From Colwellia hornerae (GTDB lineage Bacteria; Pseudomonadota; Gammaproteobacteria; Enterobacterales; Alteromonadaceae), in assembly GCF_007954355.1 (NCBI RefSeq), contig NZ_VOLR01000022.1, positions 1 to 64,000 of the forward strand: a stretch of 64,000 nt of DNA, read 5' to 3'. The notes below the pieces were generated by a model, which saw only the letters and a program-made list of their open reading frames with translations, was not told the DNA's origin and did not search any database. This document shows positions 28,061 to 36,096 of the stretch, piece by piece. Both the position numbers and the translations under genes were made by a program. Numbering within the stretch: the stretch's first letter is position 1; each line of letters opens with the position of its first letter.

Positions 28061-30163
28061 TTAAACCGTCATGTCCGATAAAATTTTAGCCTTAGCTAAA
28101 CTAAATTCTTCATCAGTTAAAAAGCCTTGTTGCTTTAAATCAACAAGCTTGTCTAGGGCATTTATTAATTCAGAGTCATGGACGACTATGTCGTGTAACG
28201 CTGCTGCAGTTTGCTTATTAGGTAAAGGTTCTTCTATAACGGGTATTTCAATCGCGTCAGGCTTGTTCTTGGCTTTCTTAGTGACTTTTTTTATGGCGCT
28301 CTTAACAACCGTAACTTGTATTGGCCGTGTTGCTGTCGCGTCTGGGTTCAGTTGCTTGGCAATAAACCAACTCCAATCAATTAACGATTCTAAAGTATCA
28401 AAATATTTAGTTTTGGTTAGGCGTTGGTTACCTTCTCTAAGATATAAACATACAACATATATTTTAGCGTTTTTATCAGTTAAATAAAGCTGCACTTGTC
28501 GAGTCTCATCATTAATAAGCTTATGCCGATGTGCTTGATTAAATGACAAGCGTAGCTGATTCTCGTATTGCTCACTATAACCATGGTCGATATCTTTATT
28601 AATAATACTGACGTTACTATCGTTTATTAAAATTTCGCTCTTAGCAATATCGTCAATAGCCAATTGGCTGTCTATTTCTGACTGATGGCGCTTGTAAAAC
28701 AATACCGCTGTTTGGCTACTGTCGAGTTCAAAGCGGGCAAACTGACTTCTTAACTTGGCTTTTTTATTGATCTTTTTTGGCCGTAATAGATAGAAGACCA
28801 CCGCGATAACCAGTATCAACAAGGTAAGCAGTAGTTTGCTATAAGCGTTACTGTTTACTGGCGATGTTTGTTCATCGTTTTTATTATCGGCTTTAATATT
28901 CTTACTGTTATCAGTTTTTAATGGGATAGCCGTTACTGATAATAGTTGCTTGCTGGTTAAATCTAACAGTAAAGGTTCACCACTATGATCAAAGAGCAAT
29001 GATACGTTATTTTTAGGAGAGAGTTCATTACTACTAAACGACAAAATAGGTAATGCCGCAGTGCCATTTTTGGTCTCACTATTTTCCCTTGTGGTATTTA
29101 ATTGGGCAAGTTGCCAATTTTTTGTATTATTAATAAGATATAAGATACTGCCTACTGACGCTTTTAGATTTCGGCCATAATAAGGGAGAATATTTTCACT
29201 AGACCCTTGCGTCGATTTCAGCGGAAAAACAAGGTTTTTTTGGTAGGATTCACGCCAGTCAGCACCTTTACCGGCAACAACAACTTGGTGATCGCCATCG
29301 TAATCATGCTCTACAAGTAATGCACCATAATGCTGTTTTGACCACGAAAAAGAACGGATTTTTTGAGCCCCTAAAATAAAAATCTCATTATTAACATCAT
29401 TTGTTTTCACAAAAGGGTTACTACTTGGCACCCTATAATTTCTTAGGCCAAATTTTTCAGGATTAATACGTAATACAACGCCTGAATATAAAGCCGCTTT
29501 ATTAATGTTTGGCAGGCGGCTGCTGTCAGATAAAGCAACATGCATTAAGCCATAATCGTCGTGCCATACTTTATTGTAGGGATTAAAGGCAATTTTCTGG
29601 ATCTGATGTGTCGCAGTGGGCACTGCAATTCTTATCACTTCTCTGCGCTGCTGGACATTAATTTTATTTTGCGCTGTGCTGTCGTATTGCCATTGCGTTA
29701 TAACTGCGTCAAATGGTAATGCCACCGGATCCGCTAACAGTGTTAATCGTGCAACATTATTATTTGTTTTAGCGGGTTCAATATGCGCGGTAAAAAAACG
29801 TTGGTAACCGGCTTTATCTGCTAACGCAAAACTTGGATGTAAGGTTAATGTGGTTAATTTGACTTGTTTATCGGTGCTGTGATTATTTAAAGGTAAGCGA
29901 GCTAAAGAAGTAAGTGTGGCGTCGTTAAGTAAAGATAACTCGCCGGCTTCGTCTGCAATTAAGTATCGATGTTTATTATCACGCTCATTAGGTAATGCAA
30001 TAACGGTTATTTTATTTTCTGCACTTAGACTAGGTAACTGCGCTACAACCTCGAGCCGAACGTCTTCAGCGAGCGCTGTTAAAGACGTTAACAGGCAATA
30101 AAAAGCCAACACCATTGGAAGTGCTCGCTGAGTTGTTTTTTTTATATAATGAAAAACGTCCAT
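28061..30163 (-). CDS. membrane-anchored sugar/sorbosone-dehydrogenase-like propeller with SHOCT-like tail
   Basis: A 700-residue protein. The signal peptide (about 8-33, ending LTALA) is followed by a beta-propeller resembling PQQ-dependent glucose/sorbosone dehydrogenases (about 35-420; segments TLTLHPSFA, LRINPEKFGLRNYRVPSSNP). A TM helix at about 440-463 (LLLTLLILVIAVVFYLL) and a long, probably cytoplasmic region follow. The last 30 residues match the SHOCT pattern (ALDKLVDLKQQGFLTDEEF). PQQ and calcium ligands could not be confirmed, so enzymatic activity is doubtful. The ATG at 30163 is preferred over an in-frame TTG at 30181. The gene sits between the SSB-like and TVP38-type genes. Confidence 0.7.
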   Translation of the reverse strand: MDVFHYIKKTTQRALPMVLAFYCLLTSLTALAEDVRLEVVAQLPSLSAENKITVIALPNERDNKHRYLIADEAGELSLLNDATLTSLARLPLNNHSTDKQVKLTTLTLHPSFALADKAGYQRFFTAHIEPAKTNNNVARLTLLADPVALPFDAVITQWQYDSTAQNKINVQQRREVIRIAVPTATHQIQKIAFNPYNKVWHDDYGLMHVALSDSSRLPNINKAALYSGVVLRINPEKFGLRNYRVPSSNPFVKTNDVNNEIFILGAQKIRSFSWSKQHYGALLVEHDYDGDHQVVVAGKGADWRESYQKNLVFPLKSTQGSSENILPYYGRNLKASVGSILYLINNTKNWQLAQLNTTRENSETKNGTAALPILSFSSNELSPKNNVSLLFDHSGEPLLLDLTSKQLLSVTAIPLKTDNSKNIKADNKNDEQTSPVNSNAYSKLLLTLLILVIAVVFYLLRPKKINKKAKLRSQFARFELDSSQTAVLFYKRHQSEIDSQLAIDDIAKSEILINDSNVSIINKDIDHGYSEQYENQLRLSFNQAHRHKLINDETRQVQLYLTDKNAKIYVVCLYLREGNQRLTKTKYFDTLESLIDWSWFIAKQLNPDATATRPIQVTVVKSAIKKVTKKAKNKPDAIEIPVIEEPLPNKQTAAALHDIVVHDSELINALDKLVDLKQQGFLTDEEFSLAKAKILSDMTV

Positions 30164-30208
30164 ATTTCGCCAACAATCCAAACTTTATAAAATTATAGGG
30201 AATCAGTT

Positions 30209-30859
30209 TTAATGTTTCAATAAAATGACTTGGTGTGAATCAATAAATTGTGATTTTTTACTATCATTGAGATAGCTTAACCTACCGTCAACAACTAATT
30301 GGTCGCCTAGTTCGGCCTTATCCTTAATATATTGTGCTTGTTTTCCCCAAATATGTACCGAACGTTCAATAGAAATATTTTGGGTTTGCTGCGTTATCGG
30401 CGAATACACTAAGTTATTAACAGTTAAGTTGAGCGCAACTAATTCTTTATTATTCTCGGTCAGTACTAAATTAATATCACTGCTTATTTCACCACTCATA
30501 TGTACTTGGTTTATTGATTGCGCGTAACCTTTTGCAAATGTTTGTGCGTAAGTGGCGTGTAATATTTCACGATTAGCTTTTTTACTATTAAGTAAATAGC
30601 CTTGCACTAAAATAACATCGCCTTTTTGCGAATGAATAAGCGAACGGTCAACAATATCACCAATAACTTTAACCGTATGATAACTCGTCCATTCTTTAAA
30701 TTGTTGGCTGGTCTTGTCAAACCATCGGCTATGGGTTGCTAATACTAACTCAGCTACAGCAACGACCGGGTTTGCTTGATAACGAATATCAGGTTTAGCA
30801 ACTAAATTCCCTAATAAGGTTACTGAACATAAATGATTTTGGCTTAGATGATTTGTCAT
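30209..30859 (-). CDS. SSB-like protein with two OB-fold domains
   Basis: A 216-residue protein. Residues 7-110 resemble a single-stranded-DNA-binding domain (CSVTLLGNLVAKPDIRY, then GDVILVQGYLLNSKK). Residues 115-216 look like a second OB copy (QVHMSGEISSDINLVL, then LGDQLVVDGRLSYLNDSKK). It lacks the acidic DDDIPF-type tail of housekeeping SSB, so it is a paralogue rather than the replication SSB. It resembles PriB/SSB-type factors but cannot be assigned. It leads a minus-strand unit with the propeller and TVP38 genes, 45 bp apart, and is divergent from the TPP-riboswitch locus. Confidence 0.7.
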   Translation of the reverse strand: MTNHLSQNHLCSVTLLGNLVAKPDIRYQANPVVAVAELVLATHSRWFDKTSQQFKEWTSYHTVKVIGDIVDRSLIHSQKGDVILVQGYLLNSKKANREILHATYAQTFAKGYAQSINQVHMSGEISSDINLVLTENNKELVALNLTVNNLVYSPITQQTQNISIERSVHIWGKQAQYIKDKAELGDQLVVDGRLSYLNDSKKSQFIDSHQVILLKH

Positions 30860-30982
30860 GGCAATTTAATAAAAAAAACTATAGTGCTAATTTACTGAAA
30901 ATCATCAGATTAAGCAAATACATGGCAATAAATAACGATAATTTTCTGTACATTGATCATAAAATTGTTAGTATGCCGAACA
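30860..30982. other. divergent promoter region of SSB-like gene and thiamine locus
   Basis: An AT-rich 123-bp stretch between the SSB-like start and the riboswitch. The plus-strand promoter of the riboswitch transcript must lie here; no hexamer pair stood out clearly enough to list. Confidence 0.35.
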
Positions 30983-31084
30983 AACCAAGGGGTGCAATAA
31001 AAAGCTGTTGTTAATAGGCTTTTGTATTGCTGAGAATTTTTACCCTTAATACCTGAAACGGATAATGCCGGCGTAGGAATGGTT
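30983..31084 (+). promoter_or_regulatory. TPP (thiamine pyrophosphate) riboswitch
   Basis: The conserved THI-box elements occur in order and spacing. P1 is closed by AACCA (30983-30987) and TGGTT (31080-31084). GGGGTGC is followed by a P3 stem (GCAATA with TATTGC, and AAAAGC with GCTTTT). GCTGAGA gives the T-loop motif, ACCC closes P2, and ACCTGA leads to CGGATAATGCCGGCGTAGGA, the pyrophosphate-sensing arm. It lies about 100 nt upstream of the TonB-receptor ATG, on the same strand, ahead of genes for thiamine uptake. Confidence 0.95.
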
Positions 31085-31149
31085 AATATGTGAATACTTA
31101 TCATAAACACTTAGTTTAAGTGGTTACTTATGGTGTATTTGTCTTATTG

Positions 31150-31179
31150 CTCTTTTTTGCTTGCATGCCATAAAAAGAG
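31150..31179 (+). promoter_or_regulatory. putative Shine-Dalgarno-sequestering hairpin of the TPP riboswitch
   Basis: CTCTTTTT (31150-31157) can pair with AAAAAGAG (31172-31179). The latter contains the Shine-Dalgarno (AAGAG) 6 nt before the receptor ATG at 31186. Such a helix would let the riboswitch control translation start, as in other gammaproteobacterial TPP switches. The pairing is seen; the switching is inferred. Confidence 0.5.
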
Positions 31180-31185
31180 TGCTGT

Positions 31186-33309
31186 ATGAACGTTATAAAA
31201 TCTCCCATTTCAATCGCGGTAACCACGACTTTATTGACTTTTGCTAGTGTCACCCAGGCAAATGAATCAAATGATATTGAGCGTATAACTGTCACTTCAA
31301 GTTTCAATAAGCAATCTTTAGCGCAAGCCCCTACAAGTATTGCAATCATCGACCAACAAAAAATAGCTGAACAAGGCATTCAACATTTTGAAGAAGTTAT
31401 TAGTGGTGTCGCCAACTTAAACTTCTCTGGTGGCACGTCTCGTCCGAAATATTTACAAATTAGAGGCGTGGGCGAACGCTCTGAGTACCGTGGCGCGCCA
31501 AACTCATCAGTGGGTTTCATTGTCGACGATATCGATTTGTCGGGCTTGGGCATGGCAGCTTCTATGTATGATGTTCAACAAGTTGAGATCTTAAGAGGTC
31601 CACAAGGTACACGTTTTGGTGCCAATGCACTCGCGGGTTTAATTTATATCAAATCAAAAGACGCAACTCAAGTACCCGAACATGGTTTTAAAGTAACGTT
31701 AGGAAATGACGACTTAATTAATGTTGCCGGTTATAGCGCTGGTGCTATCAGTGAAGACTTGAACTACCGCATATCATTAGAGCAACATCAACAGAACGGT
31801 TATCGAGACAACCTTTACTTAAAGAAAGATGATACTAATGGCATTGACGAATTCTCTGGAAAGTTCAAATTGCAATATACGGCAACAGAAGATTTAACGG
31901 TTGATTTTACTTATATATTTGCTGATAACGATAATAGTTTTGACCCATGGACTCTAGATAACAACGGCTTTAATACGCTAACGGATAACCCCGGTGTTGA
32001 TAATCAAAAATCGCATGGCAGCGCACTAAAATTTAGTTTTAATGGTTTATCATTTGCAAAATTCGAAGCGATAAGCAGCTATACCACCACAGAGCACCAG
32101 CACGCCTATGACGGTGATTGGGCAAACGCAGATTATTGGGCAAGTAAAAATTGTGATGGTGCGCCATGTGAATACAGTTACCTGTGGGATAAACGCGCCG
32201 ATAGAGATGTTTGGTCACAAGAGTTTCGCTTATCATCAAATGATACATCAAGAATTTTTGACAATACAACGGCTTGGTTAGTTGGCACTTACCTTAGCAA
32301 AATGAATGAAGATAACGACCTTGACTCTTTTTATAATGGTTGGGCAGACGAAGTACTGGACTCGACATATTCAGCTAATAATTATGCCATTTTTACCCAG
32401 TTAGACAGTGTTCTTAACTATGGTCATCAGTTATCAGTAGGTTTGCGCGTTGAAAAACGTTCAACCGATTACAGCGATAGTGCTGGCGATGAGTTTGATC
32501 CGTCTGAAACCATGTGGGGCGGACACATCGCCTTAAGTAAAATTATTAACAATGAGCATTCTGCATACGTTCGTGTCGCGCGTGGTTACAAAGCGGGTGG
32601 CTTTAATATGGATTTACCCGAGCAATTAATCCAATTTAAAGAATTTGATACCGAAGTATTAGTCAATTACGAATTAGGCCTGCAATCGAATATGCTAAAT
32701 AACACCTTAGTCAGTCGTTTAGCCTTATTCTATATGGACAGACAAGATCAACAAGTTAATGCTTCTCAACAGAACCCTGATAAACCACAGCAATTTACCA
32801 TTTACACAGCAAATGCCACCAGTTCAAGCAGTTATGGTTTGGAACTTGAATTAAGTTACCAAGTTAATAATAATCTAACGATCGACTCAACAGTGGGCTA
32901 CCTAAACGCAACATATGACGTTTATGGCTATTCTGACAAGTACGGTACAAACATCGACATTTCAGGACGCGATTTAGCACACGCACCGAGCTATACCTTT
33001 AGTCTTGGTTCTACTTATCGTAGCGATAATGGCATTGTCTTCAATGTGAACTGGTCAGGCAAAGATGAATTTTTCTTCTCTGACAGTCATGACGAAAAAG
33101 CGTCAAGTTCTAACTTATTGAATGCAAAAGTTAGTTATGAACTTGCTGATTGGTCTATTTCACTTTGGGCTAGAAACATAACCGATGAAAGAATTGCCAC
33201 ACGTGGCTTCTTCTTTGGCAACGAACCTAATTTAGATTGGGTCGCTAAAAAATATCAACGCTTTGGCGCACCAAGACAAATTGGCGTAACGTTTGATTAT
33301 AACTTCTAA
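31186..33309 (+). CDS. TonB-dependent outer-membrane receptor, probably for thiamine
   Basis: A 707-residue outer-membrane receptor. The signal peptide is at about 1-25 (ends TQA). A TonB-box-like ERITVTS leads into the plug domain (about 45-160: APTSIAIIDQQKIAEQG, LQIRGVGER, VEILRGPQGTRFGAN). A 22-strand-type barrel follows and ends in the terminal aromatic FDYNF required for barrel assembly. Location directly behind a TPP riboswitch and upstream of pnuC-like and kinase genes suggests thiamine or its phosphates as substrate; that is inference. AAGAG lies 6 nt before the ATG and can be hidden by a hairpin. Confidence 0.93.
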   Translation: MNVIKSPISIAVTTTLLTFASVTQANESNDIERITVTSSFNKQSLAQAPTSIAIIDQQKIAEQGIQHFEEVISGVANLNFSGGTSRPKYLQIRGVGERSEYRGAPNSSVGFIVDDIDLSGLGMAASMYDVQQVEILRGPQGTRFGANALAGLIYIKSKDATQVPEHGFKVTLGNDDLINVAGYSAGAISEDLNYRISLEQHQQNGYRDNLYLKKDDTNGIDEFSGKFKLQYTATEDLTVDFTYIFADNDNSFDPWTLDNNGFNTLTDNPGVDNQKSHGSALKFSFNGLSFAKFEAISSYTTTEHQHAYDGDWANADYWASKNCDGAPCEYSYLWDKRADRDVWSQEFRLSSNDTSRIFDNTTAWLVGTYLSKMNEDNDLDSFYNGWADEVLDSTYSANNYAIFTQLDSVLNYGHQLSVGLRVEKRSTDYSDSAGDEFDPSETMWGGHIALSKIINNEHSAYVRVARGYKAGGFNMDLPEQLIQFKEFDTEVLVNYELGLQSNMLNNTLVSRLALFYMDRQDQQVNASQQNPDKPQQFTIYTANATSSSSYGLELELSYQVNNNLTIDSTVGYLNATYDVYGYSDKYGTNIDISGRDLAHAPSYTFSLGSTYRSDNGIVFNVNWSGKDEFFFSDSHDEKASSSNLLNAKVSYELADWSISLWARNITDERIATRGFFFGNEPNLDWVAKKYQRFGAPRQIGVTFDYNF

Positions 33310-33853
33310 AGCTATGAACTCTTGATTTAACAAGGTGTCATCGTAAATTGACACCTCGCCATGTTGTGGTAGCTTGTCGTCATGCTGAATTTACATCTCG
33401 TCATGCTGAATTTACATCTCGTCATGCTGAACTAACATCTCGTCATGCTGAACTAACATCTCGTCATGCTGAATTTATTTCAGTATCTGTATTTGTTGTT
33501 TAGAGTAATGAGATCCTGAAACAAGTTCAGGATGACGGATTTCTCATTCAGGATGGCGGGTTTTTTGTTCATGATGACAGAGTTGTCGTCATGCTTAACT
33601 AACATCTCGTCATGCTGAATTTATTTCAGTATCTGTATTTGTTGTTTAGAGTAATGAGATCCTGAAACAAGTTCAGGATGACGGATTTCTCATTCAGGAT
33701 GACGGGTTTATCGTTCAAGATGACGGATTTCTCATTCAAGATGACGGGGTTCTCATTCAGGATTAGCGATTTCTCATTCAAGATGGCGGGTTTATCATTC
33801 AGGATTACAGAGTTCTTGTTCATAGAAAAAGTGCAACACTATTAGGAAATAAC
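33310..33853. other. 544-bp gap inside the thiamine locus, mostly repeats
   Basis: It begins with a hairpin (AGGTGTCA at 33333-33340 pairing with TGACACCT at 33349-33356, no T-run), then a palindromic repeat array (listed separately), then a short leader before the YkoF-like gene. Minus-strand frames through the array are repeat artefacts. Whether transcription runs through from the receptor gene is unknown. Confidence 0.6.
33376..33823. repeat. palindromic repeat array 1 (CGTCATGCTGAA / TTCAGGATGACG family)
   Basis: Many copies of two related words occur: CGTCATGCTGAA-type and its opposite-strand partner TTCAGGATGACG. Pairs facing each other form imperfect palindromes, for example 33462-33537, where the 27-bp arms match at 23 positions. 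A perfect 105-bp direct repeat occurs at 33451-33555 and 33597-33701 (offset 146). Spacing is irregular and there is no CRISPR-like repeat/spacer alternation. Confidence 0.9.
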
Positions 33854-34120
33854 ATGAAAATATCAATTGAAATTAGCTTGTACCCACTAGCTGAAGAAAA
33901 ATTTAAAACTGAAATCTGGGCATTCATTAAACGACTACGTAATGTTGCGGGCTTGAATGTGGTGACTAATGGCATGAGTACACAAGTATTCGGTGACTAC
34001 GATTTAGCGACCAGTCATGTCATGGCAGAAATAAAACATGTCCATCAAACCTTAAATGCTGCTGTTTTTGTGTGTAAGTTTATTGGTGGCGATCGCTCAG
34101 AAGTAGAAGCTGAAAGCTAA
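33854..34120 (+). CDS. YkoF-family thiamine/HMP-binding protein
   Basis: An 88-residue protein resembling one half of the YkoF/MTH1187-type fold: it opens MKISIEISLYPLAEEKFK and contains a conserved GLNVVTNGMSTQVFGDYD segment. YkoF proteins bind thiamine or its pyrimidine part and accompany thiamine transporters. No signal peptide, so cytoplasmic. Its stop overlaps the start of the pnuC-like gene in TAATG, which implies translational coupling. Ligand assigned from fold and context only. Confidence 0.8.
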   Translation: MKISIEISLYPLAEEKFKTEIWAFIKRLRNVAGLNVVTNGMSTQVFGDYDLATSHVMAEIKHVHQTLNAAVFVCKFIGGDRSEVEAES

Positions 34121-34791
34121 TGGTTGAATCTTTATCAGCAACAGTAAATTATTTTACGCATTTGCCTCTCTGGGAATTATTAGCGGTAATTTCGGCATTA
34201 TTTTATGTGGTGTTAGCGGCAAAAGAAAATATTTGGTGTTGGCCCGCTGCATTAGTCAGTACCGTTATATATAGCGTTATTTTTTATGATGTATATTTAT
34301 GGATGGACGCCTTATTGCAGGTTTATTATTTAGCGATGGCTGTATTTGGCTGGTATTGCTGGCGTAACGTTTCGCCCGCGCAAAATAACGCAACAAATAA
34401 CCGTAATAAAAGCACGGTATTAACCATTCAAAGCTGGTCGCTATTATTCCATCTTAAGGTAGTGGTATTACTAACTGCTTGCTCTTTGGCTGTCGGTTGG
34501 CTAATGGACAATTACACGCCAACACATTTCCCTTATTTAGACTCGGCAACTACAGTCTTTGCGGTTTTTGCGACCTATTTAGTTACTAAAAAGGTCTTAG
34601 AGAATTGGTTGTACTGGATAGTCATCGATTTTGTGTCTATTTATCTTTATTTAGAAAAAGGCTTACAACCTACCGCGGTGTTATTTGGCTTATATGTAGT
34701 AATGGCTATGGTGGGTTATGCAATTTGGTATGGTAAATATCAAAAGAGCCACCAACCAGCAACGGGCAACATAGCCTCTGCGACTGAGTAG
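34120..34791 (+). CDS. pnuT: PnuC-family transporter, probably thiamine-specific (PnuT)
   Basis: A 223-residue inner-membrane protein with about seven helices. The PnuC family signature is clear: LYVVLAAKENIWCWPAALV near the start, QVYYLAMAVFGWYCW in the middle, and VTKKVLENWLYWIVIDFVS near the end. PnuC carries nicotinamide riboside by facilitated diffusion with metabolic trapping; riboswitch-linked members (PnuT) carry thiamine. The TPP riboswitch, YkoF-like gene and kinase in this locus favour thiamine. It overlaps the YkoF-like gene by one base, and the kinase begins 4 nt downstream. Confidence 0.85.
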   Translation: MVESLSATVNYFTHLPLWELLAVISALFYVVLAAKENIWCWPAALVSTVIYSVIFYDVYLWMDALLQVYYLAMAVFGWYCWRNVSPAQNNATNNRNKSTVLTIQSWSLLFHLKVVVLLTACSLAVGWLMDNYTPTHFPYLDSATTVFAVFATYLVTKKVLENWLYWIVIDFVSIYLYLEKGLQPTAVLFGLYVVMAMVGYAIWYGKYQKSHQPATGNIASATE

Positions 34792-34795
34792 TTGA

Positions 34796-35734
34796 GTGGC
34801 GGCTTTAATCAATCAAAAAATTAACAGTCTTTCTGAAGAAATTAAAGCTTTGCCTTATTTTGTGAATGGCGATTGTAAAATTGAGCGATTAACTGGTGGT
34901 GAAAGTCATCAGTGTTTTAAAGTCACGGTTAATAAAAATGCTATCGAAAAAAGTGTTTTTGTAAAGTCTCTCACCGGTCATCAACAAACAGCACAAGCCG
35001 AGATTGCCAGTAACTTAGTAGCAGCAGAAAAGGGTGTAGCACCCGCGATAATTTATTATTCAGCATCATGGCTGGTGGCTGAATTTATCACGGGCAATTC
35101 CTTAACAGATTTTTATCAGCAACAAACTGGCAGTGCAACTATGAACAAAGTTACGGTGGCGATGAACTTAATGGTAAAAACTCATCAGTTAACACCGCCG
35201 GTCAATCATCCCATTCTGGCGATTAAAAAACTGCTTTATCGTCAAGCCTCTAATATAAAACTTTCTCAGTACCAGCATGTCGCACTAGATAATATAATCG
35301 GTGAAATAACCCCTCTGCAAACCAAACATAGTAACTTGGTGCTTTGTCACGGTGATGTTAATTATGAAAATATTCGTTTAAGCGCTTCGTTTAATGCTGA
35401 AAACCCACTAGAACATGCTTGGTTAGTTGATTTTGAATGCAGCTCTTTAGCTGAAGCTGAATATGATATCGCGATGTTTATCGCGATTAACAAGCTAGGT
35501 ATTAAGGATATAAATGCTGTAATACATGACTATCAGCAATTTTCTCATGCAGCAGTTAACGAAGATAAAGTGCGCGCTTATCTCGCTTGTTGTTATCTCA
35601 TTAATGGTCTGTGGTATTTTGAAGCTGGTTATCAGCACAAACAAGCGCAAAGATTAATTGCCAATGCACACCAGCAGCTTATACTTTTTGACCAATTAGG
35701 TTTGTTAAAAGAAAAAATAACATTACTATTTTAA
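34796..35734 (+). CDS. aminoglycoside-phosphotransferase-fold kinase, probable thiamine kinase
   Basis: A 312-residue cytoplasmic kinase of the choline/thiamine/aminoglycoside kinase superfamily. The catalytic loop is LCHGDVNYENIRL and the metal-binding motif is WLVDFECSSLAEAEYDIAMF. The N-lobe contains GGESHQCFKVTV, as in ThiK-type kinases. GTG start 4 nt after the pnuC-like stop, so coupling is likely. Phosphorylating incoming thiamine would trap it and drive facilitated uptake by PnuT. Substrate inferred from context; choline or another small alcohol is the alternative. Confidence 0.8.
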   Translation: MAALINQKINSLSEEIKALPYFVNGDCKIERLTGGESHQCFKVTVNKNAIEKSVFVKSLTGHQQTAQAEIASNLVAAEKGVAPAIIYYSASWLVAEFITGNSLTDFYQQQTGSATMNKVTVAMNLMVKTHQLTPPVNHPILAIKKLLYRQASNIKLSQYQHVALDNIIGEITPLQTKHSNLVLCHGDVNYENIRLSASFNAENPLEHAWLVDFECSSLAEAEYDIAMFIAINKLGIKDINAVIHDYQQFSHAAVNEDKVRAYLACCYLINGLWYFEAGYQHKQAQRLIANAHQQLILFDQLGLLKEKITLLF

Positions 35735-36096
35735 TGCGCATTATCTTGGTTATCGTCGGTAATCCGCTTAATAACAGCTATTTTTGTAAAGTAGCTATGT
35801 TGATTTAATTACTTATTATTTAGTCGATAACGTTGTTTTTTTTAGCGCGGTTTTTTTGGTGTTACAGTTATTTACTTAAGTTATTGAACGGGCAGTACTG
35901 TAATAAAAAGGTAATAAATTAAAAGAAAGACTTAAGATTTTAATAATTCAAATTAGCCATTAAATATTTATTTTATTGTTATTCTTTTTTGTTGATCAGC
36001 CGTGATGTCGATGCTAATATTTACTACAAAGATCATTCTGTTGTTTATATATAACAAGGAATGTTAGGTTTTTTACTTTCAAATCAGGGATTAACA
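35735..36096. other. intergenic region before lipoprotein gene
   Basis: A very AT-rich 362-bp stretch. I see no RNA gene, no repeat of the local family and no strong terminator after the kinase gene. The upstream in-frame ATG at 36061 follows AAGGA by a single base and is rejected as the start of the lipoprotein. Confidence 0.4.

Noticed and set aside
28061-30163. active PQQ glucose dehydrogenase
   Set aside because: Fold resemblance only; catalytic His/Arg and PQQ or calcium ligands could not be placed, so the call is limited to dehydrogenase-like.
30910-31110. 66-codon minus-strand frame
   Set aside because: It is antisense to the TPP riboswitch, whose conserved elements explain the sequence.
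33626-33823. 65-codon minus-strand frame with repeated VILNEK-type motifs
   Set aside because: It is a translation of the palindromic repeat array; the periodic peptide reflects the DNA repeat, not a gene.
33376-33823. CRISPR array
   Set aside because: The repeats occur in both orientations, differ in length and spacing, and lack uniform unique spacers; no cas genes are nearby.
36061-36096. upstream ATG start for the lipoprotein
   Set aside because: The Shine-Dalgarno sits one base before it, and it would put 12 residues ahead of a normal signal peptide; the ATG at 36097 has proper spacing.
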